Assembly: GCA_018697675.1 (NCBI GenBank)
Contig: JABINC010000017.1
Coordinates: 1-61,747, forward strand
Source: Candidatus Peregrinibacteria bacterium
GTDB taxonomy: Bacteria > Patescibacteriota > Gracilibacteria > UBA1369 > JABINC01
Length of the DNA: 61,747 nt
Direction: 5' to 3'
The translations under genes and the position numbers were made by a program. Below the pieces are notes generated by a model that saw only the letters and a program-made list of their open reading frames with translations, ran no database searches and had not been told where the DNA came from. Shown here in pieces: positions 16,029 to 24,271 of this stretch; positions within the stretch are counted from its first letter, which is position 1; the number at the start of each line of letters is the position of its first letter.

Positions 16029-16794
16029 ATTCGTATCTTAGCTCGCCTTTTATACGTAATTGATCCATTCCTTGCTGCATCTGCCTTAAATGAGCCCTCC
16101 TTATACTCAATCGCCCCTCCATTAATTCTTTTAAAATTTTTCTTGAATATTGATCGTCCTCTATATCGAATCTTTCTTTAATTTTGCTCAATATGGATTC
16201 TTCATCTAAAGAATTCAAACCAAATATCTCTTCATTAATATCAAGAATATTTCTGGCTATTGTTTTTCCTATAGCACTATCAAGAGAGAAAAGTCGGTTT
16301 GTATCAACTAACCAAATTTTAGATCCTTCAAAAAGAACATTGCCTTGTCCAAATTTAGATAAATCTACTAATCTTTGTTGCTCTGCTCCAAATGCCATAC
16401 ATGCATCTAGAAATTTTTTAAGTGACACCAGAAATTGGTATTTTTCTGATGCCGTTTCGAGAGTATTTATATGCCCTTTAACAGTTCTTGAATTAAATAA
16501 TTCATATATCATTTCTGAATCGATTTTTGTTGTTTGAATTGCATGTGCAAGCCCTCCTCTCATTTTTATCACAACTAGGCGTGGATTCACTAAAAACTCA
16601 CCAAAATAATACTGAAGTAGCTGTATATCACTCCATTCTTTACTAACTACCCTTGGATCTTCGCTAATCCTTAAAATGCTAGGTTCTCCAGCTATATCCA
16701 TGGGAACTATATAGTCTCCTACTTTAAGCTCATCCCTTGCCCTACCTAGACTGTCATCTGAAACCTTAATTGGGCTACTACAACGCTTTGCCAT
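16027..16794 (-). CDS. unknown protein, possible divergent kinase-like (WaaP/APH) fold
   Basis: This 255-aa soluble protein has no signal peptide. I cannot assign a family. Around residue 145-170 it reads VDLSKFGQGNVLFEGSKIWLVDTNRL. The spacing resembles the catalytic loop and metal-binding Asp of the kinase-like superfamily (D..xGNxL...I.LVD), as in Kdo/WaaP and aminoglycoside kinases, but the catalytic Asp is followed by LSKFGQ rather than LHPG. An upstream GGLAHAIQTTKI segment could be the Lys strand. If real, it is a divergent small-molecule or polysaccharide kinase. It has its own strong promoter and converges on rpsA. Confidence 0.5.
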   Translation of the reverse strand: MAKRCSSPIKVSDDSLGRARDELKVGDYIVPMDIAGEPSILRISEDPRVVSKEWSDIQLLQYYFGEFLVNPRLVVIKMRGGLAHAIQTTKIDSEMIYELFNSRTVKGHINTLETASEKYQFLVSLKKFLDACMAFGAEQQRLVDLSKFGQGNVLFEGSKIWLVDTNRLFSLDSAIGKTIARNILDINEEIFGLNSLDEESILSKIKERFDIEDDQYSRKILKELMEGRLSIRRAHLRQMQQGMDQLRIKGELRYE

Positions 16795-16815
16795 TTGACG
16801 ATATTACGAGTGGCT

Positions 16816-16844
16816 ATTCTACGTCATTTTAACAGGTATGTCAA
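16816..16844 (-). promoter_or_regulatory. strong promoter for the 16027-16794 gene
   Basis: On the minus strand: TTGACA (16844-16839), a 17-bp spacer and TAGAAT (16821-16816), about 22 bp before the start codon. A perfect -35. Confidence 0.75.
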
Positions 16845-16850
16845 TCAGGC

Positions 16851-16951
16851 TTGTGCCCGGGCACAGAAAACGTACGAAATATCGTACAAAAGTTACTCCC
16901 GGGAGTTAAATTATAAAACAAATTTAAAATCTTTCATCCGCCGGCGGGAGA
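16851..16951 (+). repeat. nested palindrome repeat, copy A
   Basis: Four palindromic modules stand in a row: TGTGCCCGGGCACA (16852-16865, perfect), GTACGAAATATCGTAC (16872-16887), ACTCCCGGGAGT (16895-16906, perfect) and CCGCCGGCGG (16939-16948, perfect). The same modules, diverged, recur in reverse orientation at 30816-30900, and the first recurs at 61555-61568. It fills the gap between the helicase stop and the promoter of the downstream gene. Confidence 0.8.
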
Positions 16952-16952
16952 A

Positions 16953-19900
16953 TTAAGACAACGCCCCTACTCTATATTCTTCCTTAACAAATTCGCACCA
17001 GGTGCAGGTTTCTTCGTTGCAACCGTGACTGAATTCGTGACGCATTATCTTGCCATAAACGTCTCTTATTTGAGATTTAACTATTTCTGTATCTTCATGT
17101 GTAATTGGAATCTGGATTTTTTTGTACTCTCCTGAGCGGGAATCTTTTTCGATGAAATCTATTTCCCCAATAGTCATGCGCCATGGCTCACGAGTATCAA
17201 GATCTGTGAGAATTTTGTAAAAAACCATCTGTCGCCAATAATTCCCACCGAGCGGATCTTTTTCACTTGGAGGCTTCATATGGGGCAAAGCATAGGCAAA
17301 GCTACCCGTTTTGTAATCGATGACTTTTGTTTCCATGTTTGTAGAAGGGGGAGCTGAGTTTGTAGAAGAGAGTACTTCATCGCTTCGCGACGAAGTGTTA
17401 AACTCGATTTTATCTATCTTTCCTGTGACTGGGATTCCCTCTAGCGAAGCATTCCAAACAAAATATTCAAGTCGAACATTAGTGTTCCAAGTGTCTTTGT
17501 ATTTTGCATGGTATCCTTTCAAAATTTCAAAACCATATTCAAGTCTGCGGGAAAACTGCTGAGATGTAAAAAATGGCTGATTTAACTCCATTCCCTGTTT
17601 GAAATATTGTAAAAGAAGGGTCAAATCCCCAAATGAATTCAAACGTTTAGCATTTTTGAAGAAATTTTCTAATGCATAGTGCACGGCGATCCCAAAGGCC
17701 ATATTTTCCGTAGCTGGCCGCGGAACTTTCAAAATATTTTCAAAGTAAAATGCTACCGGGCATTGCAAATATTTGTTCAAATGAGTCGGAGAAAGTTTGT
17801 AATCCTTGAGAAGATCTGTCAGGTATTCTGATTCTATAATCTGTACGTTTTTTCTCTGCATACTGCTCATCAATGAGCGATGATAACGTGCAATGCTATC
17901 ATCTGGCAGAGATTTCTCTTCTGGCTTGATATCAGGGTTTTTCTCCAATATCTCTGTCACAAATTGACTGCGTTCTATTTCCTTATCGTTTAGGTCACGC
18001 ATGGCATATGAAATATTCAGATGCTTTTTGGCTCGCGTAAGTGCTACATACATAAGTCTGCGGGTCTCCTCGGTATCGTCTCCTGTGTTCGAGAATGTGA
18101 GTGTATTTGGAAATGAGAATTGACCTCTTCTTCCTTTGATTTTATCCCAGGCTTTTGCGTTGCAGCCGATGATAAAAACGTATTTGAATTCATGTCCTTT
18201 TGATGAATGAGCTGTTATAAAATTTACTCCTTTTCGTGCGTATGTCATTTTCGAAAGTGGCATAGAGATGCCGTGCTCATCCATCTTGGAGATCATTTTC
18301 AAAAGCTCTTTTAGAGTTAGTTTTGGGTTTTTGTAGCATTCCTCTTTTACAAAATTAAAGAAAGTCGTGAGTATGCGCATTTTCCAAATTTTCTTATCGG
18401 AATTCATGATGTTGTTTAAGATTCCTGCTTCTTCAAGAATGGTTTCGAGTAGTGATAATATGTTTAGGCTTGGGACCGCTCCGATCCATCGATTCAGCCC
18501 TTCTCCCAGTGTCAGAATCTTCCTTTTTGAATCCTCCGATACTAGGCTTGTTAAGATCGCTTCGTCCGCTATTAGTTCTCGTAGGCTTGGGGAGAGACTT
18601 GGCAATTGCTGAATACCTTCTGAAGAATGCCTTCGTTTTCTATGTTCTACTTCGAGCTGTTTTAATTTCGCTGAAAGCAGCGCTATATCCCGTACGGAAA
18701 TATTAAAAAATTCATAATGAAGCAGGTGGAAAAGAGATCTTTCCATAGAATATGGCTCTTCGAATTCCCCTGAAATATATCCCAATATATTCAAAATCGT
18801 CTTCATGAATGGAAGCGATAGAATATTTGTAGATTCTTTTACATTTAGAGGTATTTTCTTTTGCTCCAAAAGTTTGATGATATTGAAAGCCTGTCTATGC
18901 TCGCGATAGATCACTGCTACTTCTGATAGATCGATATTATTCGAATGTAGGTTTTCTATAATCTCTGCGATGCCCGCTTCTTCATGTGCAGTATTGTAAT
19001 ATTCACTTACCGTTGGATTTATTTCTGAGGTCGCAATATCTGCATTGGAAGCTGTGAGATTTTTTTCTAATTCTGGAATTTCATTTATGAGACGTTCGCT
19101 GTTTTTTTCAATCAAAGAGGCCGCTGTGTTCAAAATTTTCTGTGAAGAACGATAGTTTTTTGTGATCATAATTTTCTCCACGGAAGCCTTATGACGCTCG
19201 TAAAAGCTCATGATATTGCGCAAATTCGCCCCTTGAAACCTAAAAATAGATTGATCGTCATCTCCAACTATAAAAATATTTGGATTATCCCAAAAATTCG
19301 TTAATAAATTGATAATTTCATTTTGAGAACCATTTGTATCTTGATATTCATCGACCAAAATATATAAAAACCTCTCTTGATAAGTTGCCAGCATGTTCTC
19401 GTTTTCCTGAAAAGCCTTCACAAGCCAAGAAATCATATCTTGATAATCATAACAATTGGTAGCTTTCAAAAATTCCTGATAACGAGGGAATTCTCCTGCG
19501 GCTGCTTTTAGTTTTTCCATTTTCTCTGTTTCTGCAGTGATCAAACGTTGGTTTGGATCCCCTGCCTGAATTCCTTTCGATGAGTTTGCTCGTTTATATT
19601 GAAAGTCTGGTTCATTTGGCAAGGTTTGTAGGTATGTGTCCACAGCCTCAATTACGTTTTCGGCAGTATAATTTTCAGCCTTCATAGTCCGAAAAAGATG
19701 TTTCAATCTGCCCACTTCGTGATAACTCGAAACATGATACAGCGCATGAGAAGTTGGGAAAGTATCTATCAAATTCTCTAAAAACTGTACAACTTCTAGC
19801 TCTGATACCAGAGAAAGTTCTCTTTTCCCAAAATAATCGAGATTACTTTGAATCACTTCATTACAAAAAGCATGAAATGTGTAGATATTCACTTTGTAAG

Positions 19901-20150
19901 CCTCTGATCCTATAAATTCTGTAAGCCTTTTTCTCATGGCAATGGTTCCAGCGTCCGTAAAGGTCAAACATAATATATTATGGGGCTGTGAATCTGTCTT
20001 CTGCAGAATATTTGCAATTCTAGCTGCCAAAACCTCAGTTTTACCCGTCCCGGGCCCCGCCACAACCATCACTGGCCCTTCTATAGCTTCAACCGCCCTC
20101 CTCTGCTCAGGGTTTAAATTCTTTAATCTTTGTTCGAAAACAGTTGTCAT
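16953..20150 (-). CDS. UvrD/PcrA-like helicase fused to a PD-(D/E)XK (RecB-type) nuclease
   Basis: This 1065-aa superfamily 1A helicase-nuclease for DNA repair has Walker A AGPGTGKTEV near residue 35, DEYQDTNGSQ (motif II), GDDDQSIFRFQGA (motif III), TAHSSKGHEFKYVF (motif V) and VALTRAKKHL (motif VI). The C-terminal 270 residues form a PDDEXK_1 nuclease: LNKYLQCPVAFYFENIL, FGIAVHYALENFF, GKIDKIEF and KVIDYKTG. A first Cys (YLQC) plus the terminal CNEETCTWC suggest a 4Fe-4S cluster, as in AddB and related nucleases. It probably acts like AddA/RecB in end resection, but the partner is not here. The frame is open to 20216. I chose the ATG at 20150 because a good promoter lies between the two and the protein then begins MTTVFEQRLKNLNPEQ. 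Confidence 0.92.
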   Translation of the reverse strand: MTTVFEQRLKNLNPEQRRAVEAIEGPVMVVAGPGTGKTEVLAARIANILQKTDSQPHNILCLTFTDAGTIAMRKRLTEFIGSEAYKVNIYTFHAFCNEVIQSNLDYFGKRELSLVSELEVVQFLENLIDTFPTSHALYHVSSYHEVGRLKHLFRTMKAENYTAENVIEAVDTYLQTLPNEPDFQYKRANSSKGIQAGDPNQRLITAETEKMEKLKAAAGEFPRYQEFLKATNCYDYQDMISWLVKAFQENENMLATYQERFLYILVDEYQDTNGSQNEIINLLTNFWDNPNIFIVGDDDQSIFRFQGANLRNIMSFYERHKASVEKIMITKNYRSSQKILNTAASLIEKNSERLINEIPELEKNLTASNADIATSEINPTVSEYYNTAHEEAGIAEIIENLHSNNIDLSEVAVIYREHRQAFNIIKLLEQKKIPLNVKESTNILSLPFMKTILNILGYISGEFEEPYSMERSLFHLLHYEFFNISVRDIALLSAKLKQLEVEHRKRRHSSEGIQQLPSLSPSLRELIADEAILTSLVSEDSKRKILTLGEGLNRWIGAVPSLNILSLLETILEEAGILNNIMNSDKKIWKMRILTTFFNFVKEECYKNPKLTLKELLKMISKMDEHGISMPLSKMTYARKGVNFITAHSSKGHEFKYVFIIGCNAKAWDKIKGRRGQFSFPNTLTFSNTGDDTEETRRLMYVALTRAKKHLNISYAMRDLNDKEIERSQFVTEILEKNPDIKPEEKSLPDDSIARYHRSLMSSMQRKNVQIIESEYLTDLLKDYKLSPTHLNKYLQCPVAFYFENILKVPRPATENMAFGIAVHYALENFFKNAKRLNSFGDLTLLLQYFKQGMELNQPFFTSQQFSRRLEYGFEILKGYHAKYKDTWNTNVRLEYFVWNASLEGIPVTGKIDKIEFNTSSRSDEVLSSTNSAPPSTNMETKVIDYKTGSFAYALPHMKPPSEKDPLGGNYWRQMVFYKILTDLDTREPWRMTIGEIDFIEKDSRSGEYKKIQIPITHEDTEIVKSQIRDVYGKIMRHEFSHGCNEETCTWCEFVKEEYRVGALS

Positions 20151-20176
20151 TTTGAATGGATAATTGCCGGAGTTTG

Positions 20177-20205
20177 ATTGTACGACTTCGGCTCGAGTTT
20201 TACAA
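20177..20205 (-). promoter_or_regulatory. promoter for the helicase-nuclease gene
   Basis: On the minus strand: TTGTAA (20205-20200), a 17-bp spacer and TACAAT (20182-20177). The expected start near 20170 excludes the upstream in-frame ATG at 20216. Confidence 0.6.
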
Positions 20206-20223
20206 AGCCAAAACAATTAACTG

Positions 20224-20252
20224 TTGACTTTTAGACTGAATGTGCTTTAATT
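20224..20252 (+). promoter_or_regulatory. promoter with overlapping inverted repeat for the 107-aa gene
   Basis: TTGACT (20224-20229), a 17-bp spacer and TTAATT (20247-20252). The inverted repeat GTGCTT...AAGCAC (20242-20258) straddles the -10, a typical position for a repressor site. Confidence 0.45.
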
Positions 20253-20276
20253 AAGCACTCTTAATTTTAAATAAAT

Positions 20277-20600
20277 ATGACAGAGACCAATACAAATAAT
20301 GGTTCGGAAACCGCCAGAAGGAGTTACCCTGTACTAAGGAGTAATGATGGGAATTTAGTGGTAGATACTACGCCAGGATCATGGGTGGTTGAATACAACG
20401 GCACGAGGTGTGCAAGAGGAAAGCGTGAGTTTGAAGGAGGAAATGGATATGTTCGACATGGAGGCGAGATAGATCTAATTAAAATTTATGAAAGTGGTCG
20501 ATTGGTCGCTGACTATGCATTAGATCAGGTAAATTGGGATCCTGGAGTTTTGACCCTCTTAAGATCTTTTCGAGGAGGAGTAGCTGGAGCTGTTAGATAG
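20277..20600 (+). CDS. small hypothetical protein (107 aa)
   Basis: I do not recognise this protein. It has no signal peptide or membrane segment. The sequence reads as a small beta-rich domain (LRSNDGNLVVDTTPGSWVVEYNG...VRHGGEIDLIKIYESGRLVADYAL). Its general pattern (a short strand, SNDGN/SSDGL, a long strand, then GG...LI) resembles the cytosolic half of the next gene's product, where SSDGLIKVEWHPDKPGDIKV occurs. The two may be distant paralogues. It has its own promoter, a leader without Shine-Dalgarno, and lies divergent from the helicase gene. Confidence 0.6.
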   Translation: MTETNTNNGSETARRSYPVLRSNDGNLVVDTTPGSWVVEYNGTRCARGKREFEGGNGYVRHGGEIDLIKIYESGRLVADYALDQVNWDPGVLTLLRSFRGGVAGAVR

Positions 20601-20603
20601 GCT

Positions 20604-20632
20604 TTGAAAGACTAAATTATAACAACTAAAAT
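20604..20632 (+). promoter_or_regulatory. promoter for the 163-aa gene
   Basis: TTGAAA (20604-20609), a 17-bp spacer and TAAAAT (20627-20632), 22 bp before the start codon. Confidence 0.55.
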
Positions 20633-20653
20633 ATTTAATTAAATAAATTTAAA

Positions 20654-21145
20654 ATGGCTAGATGGAAAAAAGTAGATGATGTGGCACCAACTTTGGAAGA
20701 AGCCCCGAGAGAATATACTCCTATTACAAGTAGTGATGGACTCATTAAAGTTGAGTGGCATCCTGATAAACCTGGTGATATAAAAGTTTCATCTGTCCGA
20801 GGGAGCAATTGTAGAGCTGTATTGCAGGGAGAGTATTCGCCTGGCTGTACACTTAATTTGCTGGTTGTATTTGATGGAGGGGAAGGAAAGCAATATAACT
20901 TTAATACTTCTTCTTCAACTATTGAGTATAAAAGTAGTTTTATATCGCCTAATAGACCTGTAGATGGTTCTAGAAGAGGTGTACGTGGGCTTATTTTGCC
21001 CCTTCTAGCTATTGCTATCCTTGCAACCTGTGTGACAAGGCTAAGCTGCAATAATTGTGGAGATGCTGGGAGTAATGATACTCCTACTGAGACTGAAACT
21101 GGTTCAACAGAAAATACTGAAGCGGATGGATTGGCTCTTAGATAG
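20654..21145 (+). CDS. small single-pass membrane protein, unknown
   Basis: This 163-aa protein has a soluble N-terminal beta-rich domain (about 1-105), a basic patch RRGVRG, one membrane segment at about 116-136 (LILPLLAIAILATCV), a short Cys-containing stretch (LSCNNCGDAG) and a Thr/Glu-rich tail. By the positive-inside rule the N-terminal domain is cytosolic and the acidic tail outside. Function is unknown. It converges on the transglycosylase-like gene (20 bp gap), and its N-terminal domain faintly resembles the preceding 107-aa protein, so the two may work together. Confidence 0.6.
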   Translation: MARWKKVDDVAPTLEEAPREYTPITSSDGLIKVEWHPDKPGDIKVSSVRGSNCRAVLQGEYSPGCTLNLLVVFDGGEGKQYNFNTSSSTIEYKSSFISPNRPVDGSRRGVRGLILPLLAIAILATCVTRLSCNNCGDAGSNDTPTETETGSTENTEADGLALR

Positions 21146-21165
21146 TTTCTATTGGAACTTTCGTC

Positions 21166-22848
21166 TTATTTGGCTGCATCACAGAATTCCTGTGCTCTCG
21201 CCGCGTCTACGAACTTGACGTCGTATTCTGGGCGGAGGCTTGTTGATCTCATATAAGCTTTGACTCCTTCATCTATCGCTATTCCTCCAAATATGTGAGG
21301 ATTTGCTGCGATCAATTCCTCTAATGGTATTGGAAGATCTGAAAGCGTTGGTGGGTTTGTTTGGGAGGCTTTTTTTCGTGTTGAAAAGGTCGTATCTATA
21401 CTTGTTTCTGGTACTCCAGCTTTGAAGGTTCCCGGATCAATAACCCATCTACCATCTGGACCTTTTCTTAGGCCATTACTATTTGCCATGTGGCTTTTGA
21501 ATCTAGCTTTGAAATAGATTGTCATTATTGTATCCATATCAAAACCTGGCCAATTCTCCTCTCTTTTTGGTGCTTTTTTGAGATCTGGAATAATTATCTG
21601 CTGTGAAATCTCAGCTAATGGTATCCTCATCAGAAGCTCTGCATTCATTCCACCTTCATAAAGATCGTCAAGTCCGAATCCTTTTTTATGAAGAGTCGCG
21701 AGCGTTGTTGGAGATGTGTTTTCGACTTGGACTGGAGTTTGGATTTCGGTTTCTGCAGTTTGATTTACTAAGTCACGGGCACCTACCATTGCGCATCCAG
21801 CTCTGAGTACGTAAGTCCTACTCAAAATATCCCCTGGGGAATTGTGGAGAGGATTAGTTACATACCATTTTATATCATCTCCTGGTCTAAAACTTGGTGC
21901 TCCATTATATTTTGCCATTACATCTAGCCAATCTGCATTTTCACCCAATGCTTGTTTCTTCTTCCATAGAATTACTGCAGTTGCAGTTAAATGATGTCTG
22001 CGACTTTTTCTTTGATCTTCCGACATGTAGTGATCACCCGTTCCCGAATCTTCATAATCTCCAAATCTTCCAACTGTCATGGTTACGCCATCTATTTCTA
22101 CTGCAGCTCCGTTATTTTCACCTTCGCCATAAAATACTCGTTCGCCTCCACTCCTTGCCGTACCTGGCATATGTTGGCGACTTCCCATTTCACCGTCTCC
22201 TCCATATATATATTCTGTATCGGCCGTTTCTATCATGCCCGCAGCAATAATTAATTCCGCAGGAACTCCTGTCACCTCTTCAATATGCCTAGCGTAATTC
22301 ACGTCATCTTCACTGAAATATGCACCTATTGTACCTGGAGAAGTGTATGCAAGCGCTCTTTTTACAACTTTTAGTTTTTTACCAAGCCTGTCCCGGTATC
22401 CCCAACCTTTCTTGGTCAATGAAGCTGCTATGGTGGCTCTACTTGCAGAGTTTTTAACCCATGGCTTGTATCCATCGATTCTCTCAGATGCCGACCTCCA
22501 AGCTCTTTCCATCTCTGCTCTAGCTTCTTCGGTTTTCATCTCATCTGGAATCAGGTCTGCTTCGTTGAATTCTTCTATTTCACAAGAGGCCTCTCCTGAT
22601 TCTGAAGGAACAACTTCTTCTGTTGGTTCCTCTTCTGTGGCATTGGTTTCAGCCATTTGGCTACGGACCAAGTGTATGCCGAATAGAACAGCTACTACAC
22701 CTGCTGCTCCCACGGGGATCATAACCGCTGGATCTTTACTCCAATGATAGTCTGCGTCACGCTCTGAAGAGTTTGCAGGTTTGCTAGGTATCTTACCTCC
22801 CGGCCTTGTTAGATCCTCTGAACGAGGCTCTCCGTTTGATACTGGCAT
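21166..22848 (-). CDS. membrane-anchored lytic-transglycosylase-like protein (560 aa)
   Basis: One membrane segment at about 41-60 (VMIPVGAAGVVAVLFGIHLV) follows a polar 40-residue N-terminus, so the body should face outside. After an acidic linker comes an SLT-like lysozyme-fold domain (about 180-330): catalytic Glu207 in IIAAGMIETAD, then GSRQHMP matching the family's GxxQxMP, and AKYNGAP (about 312-318) matching AxYNxGP. Such enzymes cleave peptidoglycan glycan strands. A long insertion (FGDYEDSGTGDHYMSE) lies between the last two motifs. The C-terminal region has a second conserved part (KKGFGLDDLYEGGMNAE; PPTLSDLPI...NPHIFGG). Motifs and order match the 1142-aa protein at 41.9-45.3 kb, so the two are paralogues. 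The promoter shares a start-site element with the 834-aa gene at 57.3 kb. The leader ends AATTCAAA-ATG. Confidence 0.75.
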   Translation of the reverse strand: MPVSNGEPRSEDLTRPGGKIPSKPANSSERDADYHWSKDPAVMIPVGAAGVVAVLFGIHLVRSQMAETNATEEEPTEEVVPSESGEASCEIEEFNEADLIPDEMKTEEARAEMERAWRSASERIDGYKPWVKNSASRATIAASLTKKGWGYRDRLGKKLKVVKRALAYTSPGTIGAYFSEDDVNYARHIEEVTGVPAELIIAAGMIETADTEYIYGGDGEMGSRQHMPGTARSGGERVFYGEGENNGAAVEIDGVTMTVGRFGDYEDSGTGDHYMSEDQRKSRRHHLTATAVILWKKKQALGENADWLDVMAKYNGAPSFRPGDDIKWYVTNPLHNSPGDILSRTYVLRAGCAMVGARDLVNQTAETEIQTPVQVENTSPTTLATLHKKGFGLDDLYEGGMNAELLMRIPLAEISQQIIIPDLKKAPKREENWPGFDMDTIMTIYFKARFKSHMANSNGLRKGPDGRWVIDPGTFKAGVPETSIDTTFSTRKKASQTNPPTLSDLPIPLEELIAANPHIFGGIAIDEGVKAYMRSTSLRPEYDVKFVDAARAQEFCDAAK

Positions 22849-22867
22849 TTTGAATTGCTTTAAAATC

Positions 22868-22908
22868 TATCGAGTACTCCATGCTAGCGGAAAATTTTAT
22901 TTTGTCAA
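22868..22908 (-). promoter_or_regulatory. promoter with GAGTACTC start-site palindrome
   Basis: On the minus strand: TTGACA (22908-22903), a 16-bp spacer, TAGCAT (22886-22881), then GGAGTACTCGATA. The same -10-proximal element follows a TTGACA-N16-TACTAT promoter at 57268-57308. GAGTACTC is a perfect palindrome and may be an operator. Confidence 0.7.
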
Positions 22909-22932
22909 GGCTAGAGATGATGAAAAATACTC

Positions 22933-22962
22933 TTGAAAGTTCATACCAACTGAGGATATACT
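22933..22962 (+). promoter_or_regulatory. promoter for rmuC
   Basis: TTGAAA (22933-22938), an 18-bp spacer and TATACT (22957-22962). Confidence 0.5.
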
Positions 22963-23023
22963 CACCTTACTTTTTATATAGAAAGTAATTAGTATTCGTT
23001 TGTAATTTTTAAGTTTAAGAAAT

Positions 23024-24205
23024 ATGGAATATATTATGTTGCTCGCGATAATTGGGTTGATTGGCGTGAATGTCTGGAAGATGAAAAACAAAGATGATTC
23101 TGGGCTCGAGAAAAAGATTGAGGAGGCGTACAGAGAAAAGGTTTCCGGGCTTGAGGTTGAGCTTGGGAAAGCTAAGTCGGATCGGGATAAATTGTCTGGT
23201 CAGGGAAAGGAATTGTATGCACAGAAAGTGAGTTTGGAGACGGATAATAAGGTGTTTCAAAGTAAAACTGCGGAACTTTCGAGAGAAGTTACTACTTATA
23301 AAAATCGTGAAGAGCAGACTAAGAGAGAATTTGAGAAGCGCGTTGCGGATTTAGAGGAATCTAGGAAGGCATTTGAGGATGAAAAAGTTCGTATCAGGCG
23401 TGAAGATGAAGAGCGATTGGCATTGGAAGAAGCAGATCGAGATAGAGTTTGGAATGAGCATGAGAATGTCTGCCTAGCGGCTATGAAAGAGGTGTGTCAG
23501 AAACCTGAGCTTGGGTTTAGTTTTTATGAGAACACCTCCCTACCCGATTCGTTTGATGGAACGCTGAAGCCTGATTTTTTGGTTGAATTCTTAGGGCAAT
23601 ACATAATTTTTGATGCGAAAATGTCTCGATCTAGCTCACTGCAGAATTATTTGAATGAGCAGGTGAAGAAAACTGTTAAAAAGATTAAATCCAGTAAAAA
23701 CAAAGATGAGATTTACAATACCGTGTTTTTTATCATCCCGACTATAGAATTTGCTGATTTGAAGAAGACTCATTTTTATGAAGAAGGATATAATTTCTTT
23801 GTAATTCCTGTTGAGGCATTTGAGGCAATTTTATCGAGCTTTAAGCGGATTACGAACTATGAGCTCGCAGAGAGCTTTGACCCGAAAGAACGTGAAAATA
23901 TAGTGAATTTGATAGCTTCTTACGACCATCACATCAGCCGGCAAAATGCTGTAAATCTGCTGACTTCTATCGAAGGATTAAAAGTTATGCATCGTAAAGG
24001 AAGCTTGTCTGACGACATTAAAGAAAGTGTAGAAACCACGAAGAAGAAAATGCGATTGGAGAACTTCAAACCCACTGATCTCAAGCGGTTTATCGACAAT
24101 CCTGAAGAACAAATAGCAGCTGTAAACAAGCTGGTCTCCCCTAGAAAACCCGCTGTATCTGAAAAAGAGCTTTTGGATGTGCAACAGACAATGTTAGAGG
24201 AGTAA
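23024..24205 (+). CDS. rmuC: RmuC-family DNA recombination protein
   Basis: This 393-aa protein starts with a membrane segment (MLLAIIGLIGVNVW), followed by a Lys/Glu-rich coiled coil (about 25-135) and a nuclease-fold domain. The RmuC core is visible at LKPDFLVEFLGQYIIFDAKMSRSSSLQNYL (about 185-215), with the D and DAK of a PD-(D/E)XK site, and at NTVFFIIPTIEFADL. RmuC proteins limit inversions at short inverted repeats, by an unclear mechanism. The protein is shorter than E. coli RmuC, with a reduced coiled coil. It is monocistronic. The ATG at 23036 would also keep the membrane segment. Confidence 0.85.
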   Translation: MEYIMLLAIIGLIGVNVWKMKNKDDSGLEKKIEEAYREKVSGLEVELGKAKSDRDKLSGQGKELYAQKVSLETDNKVFQSKTAELSREVTTYKNREEQTKREFEKRVADLEESRKAFEDEKVRIRREDEERLALEEADRDRVWNEHENVCLAAMKEVCQKPELGFSFYENTSLPDSFDGTLKPDFLVEFLGQYIIFDAKMSRSSSLQNYLNEQVKKTVKKIKSSKNKDEIYNTVFFIIPTIEFADLKKTHFYEEGYNFFVIPVEAFEAILSSFKRITNYELAESFDPKERENIVNLIASYDHHISRQNAVNLLTSIEGLKVMHRKGSLSDDIKESVETTKKKMRLENFKPTDLKRFIDNPEEQIAAVNKLVSPRKPAVSEKELLDVQQTMLEE

Positions 24206-24209
24206 GAAT

Positions 24210-24238
24210 TTGACAAATAGTTTTTTGATACGTACATT
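24210..24238 (+). promoter_or_regulatory. promoter for the 214-aa gene
   Basis: TTGACA (24210-24215), a 17-bp spacer and TACATT (24233-24238). A perfect -35. Confidence 0.65.
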
Positions 24239-24271
24239 GTTTTCCTGGTATTTTTTTAATCAAATATAATT

